Shown piece by piece: positions 47,816-60,834 of a DNA stretch of 64,000 nt (position 1 is the first letter of the stretch; each line of letters opens with the position of its first letter). The notes under the pieces are model-generated. The model was given only the letters and a program-made list of their open reading frames with translations, ran no database searches and was not told the origin of the DNA. A program made the translations under genes and the position numbers. Origin of the DNA: Liolophura sinensis (taxonomy: Eukaryota > Mollusca > Polyplacophora > Chitonida > Chitonidae); contig NC_088301.1 in assembly GCF_032854445.1 (NCBI RefSeq), positions 22,439,808 to 22,503,807 of the forward strand. Reading direction: 5' to 3'.

Positions 47816-48400
47816 GGATTTTAAATGATGGTTGCCATTTAAAACACTAACGAAATCCTTTGTCAGGATTTTAGTCTTTAAGCAACAAACAATTAGATAC
47901 TCAGTATCAAGCGTTTAATGTCATGTATAAGCATCATTTCTCAAATATGGCGTTTTCACACATTTGCATTTGTGTGGAAACGTATCAGGTCTAATAAAAC
48001 CAGAAGTCTTCCTGCACAAATTATTCACGCATAAGCACTGAAAACATGGACAATCACTTACAACAATATGTAGGTGATCACTCAGAAAATATATTCGAAG
48101 GCTTATGCTTTACTGTAAATTTCACCATGAATGTGGTATATCCCATGCATGTTTCAGTTTTACAAAAACTTGCGAAGTATTGAGAATGAACGTGCTTCTT
48201 TGGGGTTAGAGACCAAGGAATGAAGCATGATCTGAAAATGACCGCTTGGGTAGGTTCCTTTGGGGATACATATATTCGCTCCGAACACAAATGTTTGAGT
48301 CCTTTAATCCAACACAACACTAGAAGAAATCAGAAGGCGCTGCAACGAACTAAACACACGTCAGCATGCACACAGACGATATATTCGTACACTCTTCTCA

Positions 48401-49714
48401 TCAAGCGGTTATTTTGGGAGCCTTGAAGCGTTTGTTGAGGGATCCAATCAGCGCTGCTTGTAACGGCGCCATGTTGAATTTATTATTGTGAGCATGTCGA
48501 TTTTTGGGTTTAGGAGCGGGCTGAGGTGGGCGCTTGTTGATGGGTATCTTCGGTGCCGGTGGAATGGGGTGACACACTACTAACGTTTTTGTTGCATCAA
48601 TTTCAGCAAAAATGTTGTTGTTGTTGCTAACATTGTTGTTGTTGTATTGTCCAATGATAACAGGACGTTGCAATGTGTTCAGAGGCGATCGCGCGTTCTC
48701 GACTTTCGAAGTTTCTGGAATAAATGTGGCTGGTGGTGTTGGAGTACGCGGATTGGTTGAAGCTTCGTCCAGTGACGAAGTTAATTTCTCCCCAGAGAAA
48801 TTGTTGTTGTTGTTGTTGTTGTTACTGTCGTTTTTGCTGGTATCCATGTTGTGGCAAGTGTTGTCATTGTTGTTGTTCCTTTCGCCTTCTTCTTCTTCTT
48901 CGTCTTTGTTTTCCAGAATGGAAGGAACGAGAGTACTTCTCACCACTTCAGAATTAGGACTTAGCCTAGAAGGAGACAACATACCCGTACTGTTTCTTCT
49001 CGAGTCTTGTTCTGGGTTTGGCTCCAGCTTGGTTCGCGCGGAAACCAAGGCTCCTTTTGATGAATACAAGTCAAGATTAGCGTCTACGTGGTTGAGGCTC
49101 ACAAGCTTGGGGTTGTTCCTGGGTAATACGGAGACAGAGTTTGGTGGTAAGTGATGTGGTACTGTGGCGGGCTGGGGTGACGGCCCCCCGGGGGAGGATG
49201 GAGCTGAGGAGAGCGAGGACACGGACGACTCTATGGAATGTCCGGCCATGCTGTGTCTGTCCCTTGGCTGTTCGCTTACCTCCAGCTGACTTGGGGTGGC
49301 GTATTCGGAGAATGATTGAGAGTAGTTGATCGACCTTGGGGTGACCTTTTTTCTCAGGTGACCCTGTTTGATGTTGTTCAAGTGGTCCTGCTTGAGAGTT
49401 GCCCGGGGGATCCCGTACATCAGGTAGGCTGAGTCCGTCAGTCCACTGGCCCACTCCACCCCACCTCCGTATTTCTGCCTGATGTCCCCACCAACTTTAG
49501 ACTTCCAGGTACGCACGGCCGTCATGCTGGGCAGATCGCTGAACAGGGTGGCAATGGGCTTGGGTTGCTCTTTGGTTTTCTTTTTCTTCTTTTTGGTCAC
49601 GTTGGTCAGAGAGATACACCTGTCTTCGTTAATGGCCATCCGTAACATGGCCCATCTGTGAAGGTCCGTGGACTCAGGCGACTTCCGCGGCAACCTCATG
49701 ACCTCTTCTAACAT
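48401..49714 (-). CDS. Uncharacterised 437-aa low-complexity protein (Asn-rich, Pro-rich), single coding exon
   Basis: The reading frame runs 437 codons to TGA. An in-frame TAA nine bases before the ATG fixes the start, and a likely acceptor (GCTTCACAG, exon edge 49731) suggests an upstream untranslated exon. I do not recognise the protein. Residues 1-40 look ordered (two short helices, a Trp at 21); 41-50 is a Lys-rich patch; 55-130 contains a second ordered-looking stretch (RTWKSKVGGDIRQKYGGG); 150-260 is Ser/Pro-rich; 271-277 is acidic; Asn runs lie at 280-283, 298-305, 358-361 and 364-367; 383-405 is Pro/Lys-rich, SH3-ligand-like. The end (PLQAALIGSLNKRFK, 417-431) is a basic amphipathic helix faintly like a WH2 motif, which I do not claim. 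ATTAAA near 48303-48308 may be its poly(A) signal. Likely an intracellular scaffold or adaptor (inference). Confidence 0.75.
   Translation of the reverse strand: MLEEVMRLPRKSPESTDLHRWAMLRMAINEDRCISLTNVTKKKKKKTKEQPKPIATLFSDLPSMTAVRTWKSKVGGDIRQKYGGGVEWASGLTDSAYLMYGIPRATLKQDHLNNIKQGHLRKKVTPRSINYSQSFSEYATPSQLEVSEQPRDRHSMAGHSIESSVSSLSSAPSSPGGPSPQPATVPHHLPPNSVSVLPRNNPKLVSLNHVDANLDLYSSKGALVSARTKLEPNPEQDSRRNSTGMLSPSRLSPNSEVVRSTLVPSILENKDEEEEEGERNNNNDNTCHNMDTSKNDSNNNNNNNNFSGEKLTSSLDEASTNPRTPTPPATFIPETSKVENARSPLNTLQRPVIIGQYNNNNVSNNNNIFAEIDATKTLVVCHPIPPAPKIPINKRPPQPAPKPKNRHAHNNKFNMAPLQAALIGSLNKRFKAPKITA
48605..48840. repeat. Coding (AAC)n / GTT microsatellites giving Asn runs
   Basis: Several GTT runs on the plus strand (48613-48647 and 48800-48825) are AAC codons in the minus-strand gene. 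The almost pure AAC use points to replication slippage within the coding exon. Confidence 0.8.
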
Positions 49715-50539
49715 GCTGGCTTACGAGGACCCTGTGAAGCAGAAATCATACAAGGAAAATGACAAATGATTTAGAAAGAGCTCACTTATTCAAGACCACA
49801 CATGAAAGACATAGGAAACGTCTGGCACCACTGGGAAGCGCATTAAATGCGCGAATAAAAAAGCAGATGTATATATAATGCATAAATGGTTGCATAAATC
49901 TAGATGTATAAATGTTATATAAGACAGAGTTCATGAAACCCAATTCAGAATGTTTCGGACCTTAACTTTCTGATAAAATTGAGGAAATAAAAAACACTTC
50001 AAAAAATAGCTTGTTCTAGACTTTGATGATGACAGATTGCAAGACAATGCGAAAGTTATATCCACTTTATAATTAACTTGACCAACCTGTATTTGGCAAC
50101 TTTTTGACACATTTTTATTTCTGCACAAACAACGTCCGACCACATTCACGTACATGTACATGTTACAAAACTAAGACATCACACAGCCCAAGAATTTGTG
50201 TCTTTTTCCATCGCTGCTATATATGAGTTTTGACTCATCCATATTCTAAATATGGAAAATAAGCCCACTGACCTGAAATTGATTTATCTATTATTATCAA
50301 GCCAAAACGAGTTTAATATGTTTTAAAAATAATTTTAAAAAGTGGCTCCCTTGTCATTTGGTACAATGGATTGCTTCCGCTTAATTTCACTTTTTATTAT
50401 TATTTAGACCTATCATGCCCTCGATTTCATTGTCCAAACGACATCTATATCTTTCGTAAACATATCCATGTATTATATCCCTAAAGACAGTATTAGGTGT
50501 AATGTCCGTGTGCATTGGTGGCCATTGATTTATTTATTT

Positions 50540-50762
50540 ACTCTCAAAAATTAATCTGTTAATTTAAACGGAAAGTCTGTTGTTTAAGTGTTGCAAGAAT
50601 TATTCTGTTATTATAACATAACATATTGTCATATTCAACGTAATATCCTGTTAGTCTAATAGAATCTTTATGTTGAATTAATAGAATATGTAATAATATG
50701 TTGCAATAGCAACACTCAGACAACAGACTTTCTGTTAAAATTAACAGATTAATTTTATGAGT
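50540..50762. mobile_element. MITE with ~55-bp terminal inverted repeats
   Basis: The left ACTCTCAAAAATTAATCTGT ... AAAGTCTGTTGT ... GTGTTGC matches the complement of the right end almost base for base. The 110-bp AT-rich centre has no coding capacity. Confidence 0.85.
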
Positions 50763-51499
50763 GGCCCACGATCATTCTCAAGTTCGACATATGTACCATG
50801 AGCTGGTAACCATTTTCTCTGCATTATACATGTATTTATCTAACTAGAACCCTCACTTGCCGAAGATTACAATTTTTTTTCCTGAAGCTGGGTAAACGTT
50901 AATTGACGAATGTTTTGTCAGGTTCGAATTCGGTTCTCGTTGCATAGTTCGGCTGATGCTTTAAGTAAGGAAGTTTGTCAATGATATAAATAGCATAATT
51001 ATGAGAAGCAGCGATTGAAGTAAGGATGTAGAATTGCGCATGCCGTACACACATGCAGCTGTGCGCAGAAAGGACACATTGCGTATAGTCCTCGCTACAT
51101 GGAATGTTTGTCAAGTCGCCCTCCTTAATGGCAATCTGTCCTTGATTAGTGACGTCGTGCGTTCATTTCGATTTGTTCCTGGTCGGACGGAAAGTTTAAG
51201 AAGGATGCTTTGTCAGGTGCTTGGCGATGGTATGATTGTTTGCCTGGGAAAGGTGCGCTTTTCTATATCCATAAACCAATGTACATATGTGAAATATTAA
51301 TAATAACTGACATATATGTTTGCTGTAAACCGCCATCAGACAAATAAATACAATTGCATAAATATTCCATGTAACGTAAAATACTACAGCCTTTTTCCAT
51401 GTCTCTGTTGAAAATGAAAACAAGTGATAGCCTCGAGTCAATGGCACGGAAATAAATACAAGAAGAAAAAACAGATATCTTATATACTATTGCAGCTAT

Positions 51500-51690
51500 T
51501 TCCCCCGTCTTTTAAAACTGCTATATACCGTCGAAGAACATTAGCTACTCACCGAGCTAAGCTGTCATTGGTATCCCAATCAGTCGTATATTACTTATGA
51601 ACAGTTAGGTCACAGGCTCGCTGAAAGCGTTAGTCCAACTGAATCTCCTGCGTTTTAAGGGAGAAATGTCTACACTCTCCGTGTTCACTG
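51500..51690. other. Possible divergent first-exon region
   Basis: On the minus strand CTTAGCTCG|GTGAGT (near 51551) is a donor-like site that could close an untranslated exon of the 48.4-kb gene. On the plus strand ATGTCTACACTC...TTCACT|GTAAGT (51666-51689) could be a very short first coding exon. Both are splice-consensus guesses. Confidence 0.15.
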
Positions 51691-52684
51691 TAAGTTACTT
51701 TCCGGAGTTCATTAGAATTAACGTTTGTTTTTGCCTAAATACCGGTATTATTTTTAGTACTAGATATAGGCTGCAGCGTGATTTCTCCATTTCCAGAGGG
51801 AGAAAAAACTGGTTGAACGAGCACAAATTCTATTTCAATCCAACTCTGACACGAGATTTCGACGTTCGTCTTCAAACAATTTATCAAGTTCGCCAGACAA
51901 CAGATCACGACTTTGTACCGATGCTGTACCCTTCTGTCTCTAGATACACAATTGCAGTTTTTGTTTCACTGCATCTGATATAAATTCTATTTCTGCCATA
52001 CCTAACGAGCGCATATCTAACTGCCGATCGTTCGGCGTTAATGCGTGCGTTAATCACATTACCTGTTTAAGCTGATACAAGTGGTTTTTCTTTTTTTCTT
52101 TCTTTTCTTAATCGTAACACCTTTTAAAATCCAGATCTAATTTAAAGAATGCAAAATTCGCTTTTAAGTCGCTTTTAATGAATGTGTTTCAATATAGTGA
52201 TTCGCTCAGAGATTCCTAAGGAGTTTCAGTACTTTCTAGCTTCAACAGGATTGCTTCCCCTTTGTTCCAAAATTAACTCGGCGCGACATCGTTCCCTTGC
52301 ATATTAGCCTACATACAAACATGCACATTTGCAGATATAGGTCAGACAAAAAAATTTTTTCATGCCAATTTACTATTCAAATCGGTGCATATGTATAAAT
52401 GTCTTCTTCACAGTGATTGTCATAATTTGAGAGTATGTACCACTGTTAATGATCCTGTATACTGTATGACAACTGCTGTGGCGAAACTATAAATATAGAA
52501 GCCAGGAATGTATAAGTAATGTGTAATTATCAGTAGTCTCTCATTCGCTATAAATTACTGCTACTGTAATATCAGATATCAAGTGTGGGAAAGTATTTTC
52601 TCAGAGACTGTTATATATAAATGCATAAGATTTAGTTGGTTTTCCACTGTGTTCAGTTCGCCGATCTAGTAGGTATTACTTCAT

Positions 52685-52792
52685 TACAGTTTTTCATACG
52701 ACGGAGGCCACCATTATGGTGCATTGGAAGATAACTTTAGGGAGCCGGAGGGAAACCCACGACCATCCACAGATTGTTGTCAGACCGTGTAT
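52685..52792 (-). mobile_element. SINE family A, core fragment
   Basis: CATACGACGGAGGCCACCAT and GGGAAACCCACGACCATCC. Confidence 0.82.
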
Positions 52793-53034
52793 TATTAGAA
52801 AATTTGTGAAATGTGTACACATGGCCTATATAGGTCACTGTTTCCAAAGGAGAATTTCATACTACTCAGACTGATACTTATCATCTATGTGAACTCAGCT
52901 GGAGTCACTTTGGCAAAATTTTATGCGAAAGTTTCCCTCCGCAAGTATACCATTATTGTATATATGTATCTCTAAAAAAAACTGAGTTAAATTGATAAAG
53001 TAGTATTCCAGAAATGTTCGAAAAATATTTTTAA

Positions 53035-53952
53035 AATTCTGTACCGCTTATCAACAAAATAAATAGCAAACAATCATCAGTGCCTAATCACTGATTTGGT
53101 GACGCCATTTTGCCATGTTATAGCTATCTAGAGTGACGTTACAAAACCTAGGCTCTCTCCCGCACCATCGGCATTAAACGATGTGACACTGAGAAAATAC
53201 AAACAAAAACGCCGGATACCCAACCAAAGAGTATCAGCTCTGCTCCGTGTTCAAAGGGTCGATGTATCTTTCGGTTTGGCACTCGGTCAGAGCGATGTTT
53301 GTGGACAAGCGTCATGTTTTAGCCGCCCTGCTTGTCCTGCATGAGTGTAAGCATTGGGCCTAGCTGGCTGTATCGACTTCAGGGAATTTACCGAACATAA
53401 CAGCACTTTCTGATTGATAACAGACCCTTTCATTCAGATTTTGGGAAGATAATTTCATTATAAGTCAAATCTTGCAAAGAAAAAATAATGCAAAGTCACA
53501 ATATATTTCTTCAAGCAATGACTCTCCCGAGGCGGTTTTCTTGCCAGCTCACCCTGGCAAGTTACTGCAATCTCCTGCCCAACATGTACGCTTTGTAATA
53601 AGGGCAGCCGCTCTCAGCTCCCTATTCATAAATGTTTGATCCAAAATGCATTAGCTTAACACTTAAACTAACCGCAAAATCAAATTTATCGATTCGACAT
53701 CAGCCTATCCTCGAGAGCTGATAGGTTTTTTGACTTGACAGACAATTATCACTTGAAGCTTTGAGTGTTAGTGATTGGTTCAGTTTAGGAGGGCTTCTAC
53801 AGCATGTCTATTTCAAGTGAAATTGTCCGTCAAAAGTGTGTGGGCTTTCAAAACTTTATAGAATTTTTTTACATATTTTTCTGTGATAACTGTGTCCTAT
53901 ATCATTTTTTTCTATGCATGTATAGTGACAGATTTTATGTTCACTTTAAAGT
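53035..53952. repeat. ~0.92-kb interspersed repeat, copy 2
   Basis: Same orientation as copy 1, with point changes throughout and a deletion relative to copy 1 near 53690. It starts about ATTCTGTACC and ends about TATGTTCACTTTAAA. Confidence 0.9.
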
Positions 53953-54659
53953 GTTTTACATATAGGTTTATGTTATTACTCCCTCAAACCCTAATGAGTA
54001 TTGCTAACTAGTATGTAAATACACACATCGTTTAAAACCTATGCCTCCGGGATGACTGAATGGCTTATAATATATGGAGATCAAGTTAATTTTGTTCCTG
54101 TACACGAGTTTCTTTTTTCTTCCGCTAGCTGACATACCAGCACTATCCCTGCCAGTCCTAAAAAAATAAGAAACTGACCCTTATGTTTTGTTTTTAATGT
54201 TTTTTTTATGATGGATAGAAACACACATCGGTTAAACGCATGTACGCGTATAGATCATAGTAGGCCCTGTCACATGTAATCAGTACTGTAGGCCAGCCGT
54301 GTTTCCACAGCATAAACATTTAAAAAGCCAAACATGTAACAATGTGGCGCAAAGTTGTCAGGCAGTGGCATTGTTTAGCTGCCACACCAGCACTAAAAAA
54401 TTTTCCTAATTTGGTTTTTGAGAAAAAGTGCATTTAAATCTTTTGCTCAATGATCGACCACCTCACGTGGGAAATCACTGTGCATCATGGAATATGCCAA
54501 AAGTACAGATAACTGATTCCTTCGGTATAGTAAGTGTGTACAAGCACATCCACGTGTCAAACCTTACGCATGAAAGTGAAATTCACTCTTGCTTTATACA
54601 AGCTAACGCTATATTCATGATATTTGATTCGTTTCTAACTAGTTTATTTCTTTGCTTCT

Positions 54660-54885
54660 ACTCGCTCTTGATTGATGTTTTACGTCGCATACTCAAGAAT
54701 AATTCACTTATATGACGGTGGTCAGCATTATAATGGGAGGAAGACGGTCACGACCCACGACCATCAGCAAGTTGCTGGTAGAAGTTACCAGGTCGTGCGG
54801 AGATGGGAAATCTACAACTTCTATGCCCAAGGCTTGGGTTTTAAGCCGCACCTCGTGAGTCCCATATACAGATTGAAAGCCGCGT
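54660..54885 (-). mobile_element. SINE family A, diverged
   Basis: GATTGATGTTTTACGTCGC, GACGGTGGTCAGCATTATAA and AGCAAGTTGCTGGTAG. Confidence 0.82.
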
Positions 54886-56439
54886 AAAATTTTAAGTGCA
54901 TGCATGGTGAAATTTACTTTGTAGACTATTTGAGTGAGTGCTATAAAGTATAGCTTTGGGCATTTTCTGGGAAGGCCGGGGAATTTTTTTTAGTATAGGG
55001 TAAAATATGTCATGAATGATATCGTATTTGATGTTGGCCTCTTCAATTAATTTCTGGCCCTTTGTTCAACAAATAAATTGCTACTTGATGTATCACATGT
55101 ACGCCTACATGTACGTGTAAACCTTTAAGGGTGTAACATATCCTTGTTCAGGTACATAACCTGTATCTCCCTGGACCGCTGTGTATATAGAAGCCATACC
55201 AGTTATCGCTGTGGGTTCTAATTTATAAAGGATATAAGAAGTTCAAAAGCGGAGAAAAAACCCTGGAAATGCAGATGCCTTCTATTTCATGCTCGTCTAC
55301 CCAGATCGGGTATTGACCCCATGTACTAACCTGATAACGGTATTGAAGCAGCTTGAAATGTCGCGATATTAATTCAAGCGAAGCGAATGTTAAACCTTAA
55401 AAATTCGGTAGGTATACTTTTACTACACTATGCCATACAAATTCTCGTGTAAGTAATCCGTGTCGGCATCATTCTTATTTGATGTGTCCTTAAATGTTCT
55501 ATTTCCGAGGAAAAACACTCTTCTTAATTTCTAAAATGTTATAAAAGCCACACGTGGTGTCATCCTTTGGCTGCTAAAAAAAATGATGTTTTATAGGGTT
55601 TTTTTCGAGTTCACTAGTAATAGAGTGCAACATAGGTGAGCCTGTTTATTGCGTGGTTGGCATCTGAGCCAGTTTCAAATAGAGCCAGTTCTAACAGGTC
55701 CCCTTTTCCCTCCCCAAGCTTACACATTACTGAAGGTTATAAAAGAGTTCTCAACCAGAGCATGCAGTCACTAATTAAATGTAATTTAATTTATGTCACG
55801 TTTGTTAATCACAACAAGGCTTTATTGCCAAATAATGTTGGCGGTGAACGACAACTTAGAGCATTGAAACAGGTCACTGAAATGAAATGAAGATAAATCA
55901 CCTTGGTCAGGTTAAAAATACAATAACTGCGTCATTTGCGGGAATTTAATTATGTGTAGCCATTATACAACTTGGTTATGAAATGCGCTTTATAAAAGTA
56001 TGGATGACAAAACGTGTCCTTCTCTTATAGACGTCCTCGTGACATTATATAAACTAAACGTTATATGTTTAATTTCATGGTATTCTCGGGAGAAATTAAG
56101 TCATTTATTTCACCGACATTATTTCAAATTTTTTTTTGTCTATTCAGCCGCCTGGAAATAACAAATTTTAACACATAACAAGATGATGAGATTGTGAGTT
56201 AAATCAACAATCCTTTATAGCCTACCTTGCATATATATTAATAGTAAACAAGGAAAATGAGTCATCTCTCACATATTCGCACTATTCTGAATTAACTGAA
56301 ATTTTAAAAAACTCCGTATGCAGAGGACAGACTCGTTGTGATAGGCAAATTAGATATACTTTTGTTCGTATCTTTCAAGTGATATATTACGAAAGCAGAC
56401 TGCCCTTGTCATATAAATGTAGGTTTTTTTGTGCTAGAC

Positions 56440-56672
56440 CAGAGCGTCTCTTAGGTGTCTCACACCATGCAATGCCATCAGTGTTAGCTCAAGTCCAACT
56501 TGTGCTGGCCTTCTCTCCAGTGGTATGTGGGAGATCGTATGATATCAACCTGCGGATGAACGTGGTTTTCACCCGACCTCTGCCTCATCAAATTCCAACA
56601 CACTGCAGTTGACCACCGTCGTATAAGTGCAATAATCTTGAGTGCGTCGTAAAACATCAATCAAATAAATAC
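56440..56672 (+). mobile_element. SINE family A, diverged
   Basis: CTCAAGTCCAACTTGTGCTG, CAACCTGCGGATGAACGTGG and GTCGTATAAGTGCAATAATC, ending in (AAAT)n. Confidence 0.85.
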
Positions 56673-57261
56673 CATTATTTCCTGCAATGGTGAGTCGGGT
56701 CCAAGCTGGACTGACAATTGCACTCTTGGTATACACGAGTATACGCGAGCCCCACCGGTTTGTCGGTATGTTGTCTTCAGAAAGGTAGCAATGAAAACCG
56801 GACTACAGCCTACATGCCTGTATAACTTTTGACTCTATTAACCTTATGAGCGAAAGATTCCACATTTGATTCACACTGACTGATTGACTTGTATTCACCA
56901 GCACCATGCATTAGTTAAAAGATTTAAAATTTCAACGAAATGCTCTGAAATGTTATATATTGACCATAAATAGTACAACATGATTTCCAAAGCTTGTTCT
57001 CTATCATGCCCAGAAAGAGACACATTAAACCGTGCGTGGAAAACAAAATGTAAATTATATATACACAAAGCGTTGTGAATGAAGCCATGTACACGAGCTT
57101 ATGACAAGTCAAGGATAATATATGATTTAGGTCTTGACTTAAATGAAGATCTTAACTTTTTACTCGAGAATGCCTGAGTAACTAGTTCCATTCCCGTGGA
57201 TTCACGATTTAACTAAATTGTAAGTGAGTGCTTGGGGTTTAACATCGTACTTACAGTGAGC

Positions 57262-57354
57262 TGTATGTATGAAATATGTATGTATGTATGTATGTATGAA
57301 ATATATATGTATGTATGTATGTATGAAATATATATGTATGTATGTATGTATGAA

Positions 57355-57385
<31 letters not shown>

Positions 57386-57435
57386 TGTATGTATGTATGT
57401 ATGTATGTATGTATGTATGTATGTATGTATGTATG

Positions 57436-57469
<34 letters not shown>

Positions 57470-57481
57470 TGTATGTATGAA

Positions 57482-57512
<31 letters not shown>

Positions 57513-57700
57513 TGTATGTATGTATGTATGTATGTATGTATGTATGTATGTATGTATGTATGTATGTATGTATGTATGTATGTATGTATGAAATATGTGT
57601 GTATGTATGAAATATGTGTGTATGTATGTATGTATGTATGTATGTATGTATGTATGTATGTATGTATGTATGTATGAAATATGTATGTATGTATGTAGAC
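57262..57700. repeat. (TATG)n microsatellite with regular AAATATG interruptions
   Basis: About 440 bp of TATG, broken by AAATATG or AAATATATATG at semi-regular intervals. Long frames on both strands (MYVC.. and HTYI..) are products of the repeat. A fragment of a GTGAGTGCTTGGGGTTTAAC element (57222-57255) abuts it, as if the microsatellite grew from the SINE tail. Confidence 0.97.
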
Positions 57701-58179
57701 GTTGACATATGATTTTTTACAATGAATATGTAAAAAAGTCAACAACGTTAGCGGATAAAGAGTAAAAGTAGAGGCCTATACACATCTGAAAAAAACCCTT
57801 TCAAAACCTAATTTGATTCTACATTTGATATAACTTGCATGGCTCCAGGGCACAAACACTGGACAATGCAGTTGATTCTTAACAATTTTACTGATTCAAG
57901 CGTTTTGCATATATATGTAGATGTAGATATTAAACGATAGTCCTTTATTAAAAAGTGTATTAAAGGTCAGGGCAGATCTACACCTTACGATCTGAGGTCC
58001 ATTTCACAAACACAATTCTGACTTAAGTCAAAATTTAAAATCTTCGCCAAAAGGCGAAGTATTTGGTAATGGAACTTGAGCTTTGACACATCTGTCATAA
58101 AGTAACGTTGATGAGGTGGTCAAACTTTTCATTTACACGTCCCCAAAATAAGCCCTAAAACTGTATTTCAAGTTTTGAA

Positions 58180-58325
58180 ATACACTCTAGAATATTTCAC
58201 TTATACGACAGCGGCCAGCATTGTGGTGAGAGGAAACAAGGCAGAGCCCGGGGGAAACCCACGACCATCCGCAGGTTGCTGCTAGACCTTCCCATTTAAG
58301 ACCGGAGAGGAAGCCAGCATGCATT
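58180..58325 (-). mobile_element. SINE family A, core
   Basis: GAATATTTCACTTATACGAC, GGCAGAGCCCGGGGGAAACC and GACCGGAGAGGAAGCCAGC. Confidence 0.9.
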
Positions 58326-59444
58326 TTTACAGAAGTAGGTTTACTGTTTATGTGAAAATTTATTGAAAGGAAAAGTTTTTGTAGAACATATGTACATTAT
58401 TGACTTACCTAATGATTCGGTTGTCGGAATACACTCAACATGAAAACTGCATAATGTTGCGAAAGGTACGAAAGATTTGATCACTCGTTAATCCTGGATG
58501 ACTGCTCTCTCACTACAGAGTTATACAGTGGAACTTATATCTACGAACGGTTTAGTCAGTCCGCTCGTGGTGGCATGCAGTCTGACATCAACTGAGATAA
58601 CTGCTATACCGCCGACAAACTGATCGGGATGGGAGATAGGGTTGAAATTGTTACACGCTCCACTTCACACGGCGGTAAAATGTTCTGCCACACACCCAAT
58701 CTGCGCAAAAACAAAGGCCCATAAAACGTGTACGTAATTATATATTTAATAAACGACACACTGCTGAAAAATGCAATTTATTCAAACACGGTGCATTTGT
58801 TAGAGTTTAATTGACCCTTTTTACTCCACGTAATAAACAGCAAACTCCTTTGTTACGGAAATTCGCCACTTTGAAATGTCAGCAAATAGGCAACCTTTCA
58901 AAGTAAAGTCACCAGTATACAATTATGAGAACTTAAATAAAATTTTAAAACTGTTCGCCGGTCTTTGTTTCATAATTTCTTATGTTATTAACCTAAGTAA
59001 ATATAATCTGGATGAATAGCGGTTTGTCATAGAATGGTATGACCAATGCAGTAAAGGGAGACAATAACAAACGGGATTTAAACTATGGAAGCTGCTTTAG
59101 GCAGCATATTTTCCTTTCATGTACACAAAGAGTGTACATTCCAATTCCACGCGTTGTTGAAAAGAGCGAAGCTTATGTATTGAGTTAGTATAAATTCTTG
59201 CGATCGCGAATAAAGGAGAGAGAGAAAAAAAGAAAAATCTGAAACGTATTTTCCACAGTCGAAAGTTTAGATGCTGGTGCGCTTCTGATTTTATGATTCC
59301 AATAAATCCAACATTACAGTATTGTTGTGACGCCCTATTGCTTCTGATATATATGGCTACAGTCTAACGTTCAAATGCTGTTGGGCTTTTGATATATGCA
59401 ATAAATATTCACAGTACAGTAACGTTGTGACGCCGTATTGCTTC

Positions 59445-59446
<2 letters not shown>

Positions 59447-59517
<71 letters not shown>
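59447..59517. repeat. (TA)n microsatellite
   Basis: Pure TA run inserted within a unit of the local 59.3-kb repeat family. Confidence 0.98.
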
Positions 59518-59519
<2 letters not shown>

Positions 59520-59646
59520 CCACAGTTTATCGTCTTTCATATACATATGCAATAAATCTCACAGTACAGTAACGTTGTGATGCCCTTTTGATTCTGATAT
59601 ATACGACTATACAGTCTAACTTCCAGATGCTAATACGCTAATAATG

Positions 59647-59650
<4 letters not shown>

Positions 59651-59739
<89 letters not shown>
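59651..59739. repeat. (TA)n microsatellite
   Basis: Pure TA run of about 44 units, about 130 bp from the previous TA tract. Confidence 0.98.
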
Positions 59740-59742
<3 letters not shown>

Positions 59743-60834
59743 ACTAATATGTTAATGTAGCATGCGTTACGGTTATAAAGTCGTGAACAAGCACTACAGT
59801 TCAAATACTTTTTCAAACACGTTAATTAGAAATACCTAATTAGATTCCGGCTTTCACCAATCCAGCTTGACTGATCGGCAGTTAATCTTGCTTTCTCTTA
59901 AGGAGACTTAGCTCCGTCTATGTATCGCCATATTGCGACGTTGTTGATTTATTGCCACGGTTAGAGACATACAAATCGATAATTTGTACTGGGCGTGTGT
60001 ACGTGATACGATATACTTACGATGAGAGAGGCTGCTTTTTTATCGACTGTACTTGCCTTCCAGTCAGAACACCTTTCCAACTCGCCCGATACATCGCACT
60101 TCAAACTTCCTTTTCATAATGATGATTTCTGAGAAATTTACTAAAATCTGTCACAGTTCACTCAAAGTTTCACTCACACTACTGATGCATGAGAATTAAA
60201 CAGTGGGATTTATTTATATCACATTTAATCCTTCCCCGTCTCCCGGAGTGAGTGACACGAATATTTGCTCACACAGCAGGTAAGGGCTTCGTCTTCAGAA
60301 GATTAAAAAGCTTAGGAGGATTAACTTCCTTTGTGTGATCAAGTTACTGTATTGTATAGAATTTTTGTCCCATATTTCGGGTACAAACAAGTTTAAGTGA
60401 TAGCATTGTTACTTAAATGCTTGAGTTTTTTTTATTACTTGACGTTTCTGTACTGAAGTTTGATTTTCGTTTATAAGTTGTCCAAAACTTCTGTTAAGAT
60501 GGGCGAAAGTTGATTCCCGCGAATGTGTCTTCTTACCAAATCCGCGAAAGTTTATGCCCGCTAATAAAAAGGCATTTACAGTATATGTATATACATATAG
60601 TTACGATCTAACGTTGAGATGCTGTTATGCTTAGGCAATAAATATGACAGTACACTAACGTTGTGACGAAATATTGCTTCTGATATACATATAGGCCTAT
60701 ATATAGTTGCAGTATAACGTTTGATATGAATGCAATCCATCTCTCATATTGCCTCTATGATCCCAAGTAGCGAAAGGCATAGTAGGCCTACACTGGAGTG
60801 TTGTGACGCTTTTGTGTTTATTTCTTTGAAAGTT

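Larger units (their letters stand above)
39940..48300. other. Intergenic region, repeat-rich
   Basis: SINEs of three families, two TA microsatellites and the 76-bp array. A minus-strand donor-like site at about 41669 (AATAACG|GTATGT) could belong to an upstream exon of the hydrolase gene. No other coding signal. Confidence 0.5.

Noticed and set aside
48612-49154. 180-codon plus-strand frame starting with Leu runs
   Set aside because: Antisense shadow of the Asn-rich minus-strand gene; the Leu runs are GTT/TTG microsatellite complements, not a membrane helix.
57202-57745. Long frames on both strands (168, 164, 113 and 106 codons)
   Set aside because: All are translations of the TATG microsatellite (HTYI/MYVC repeats).
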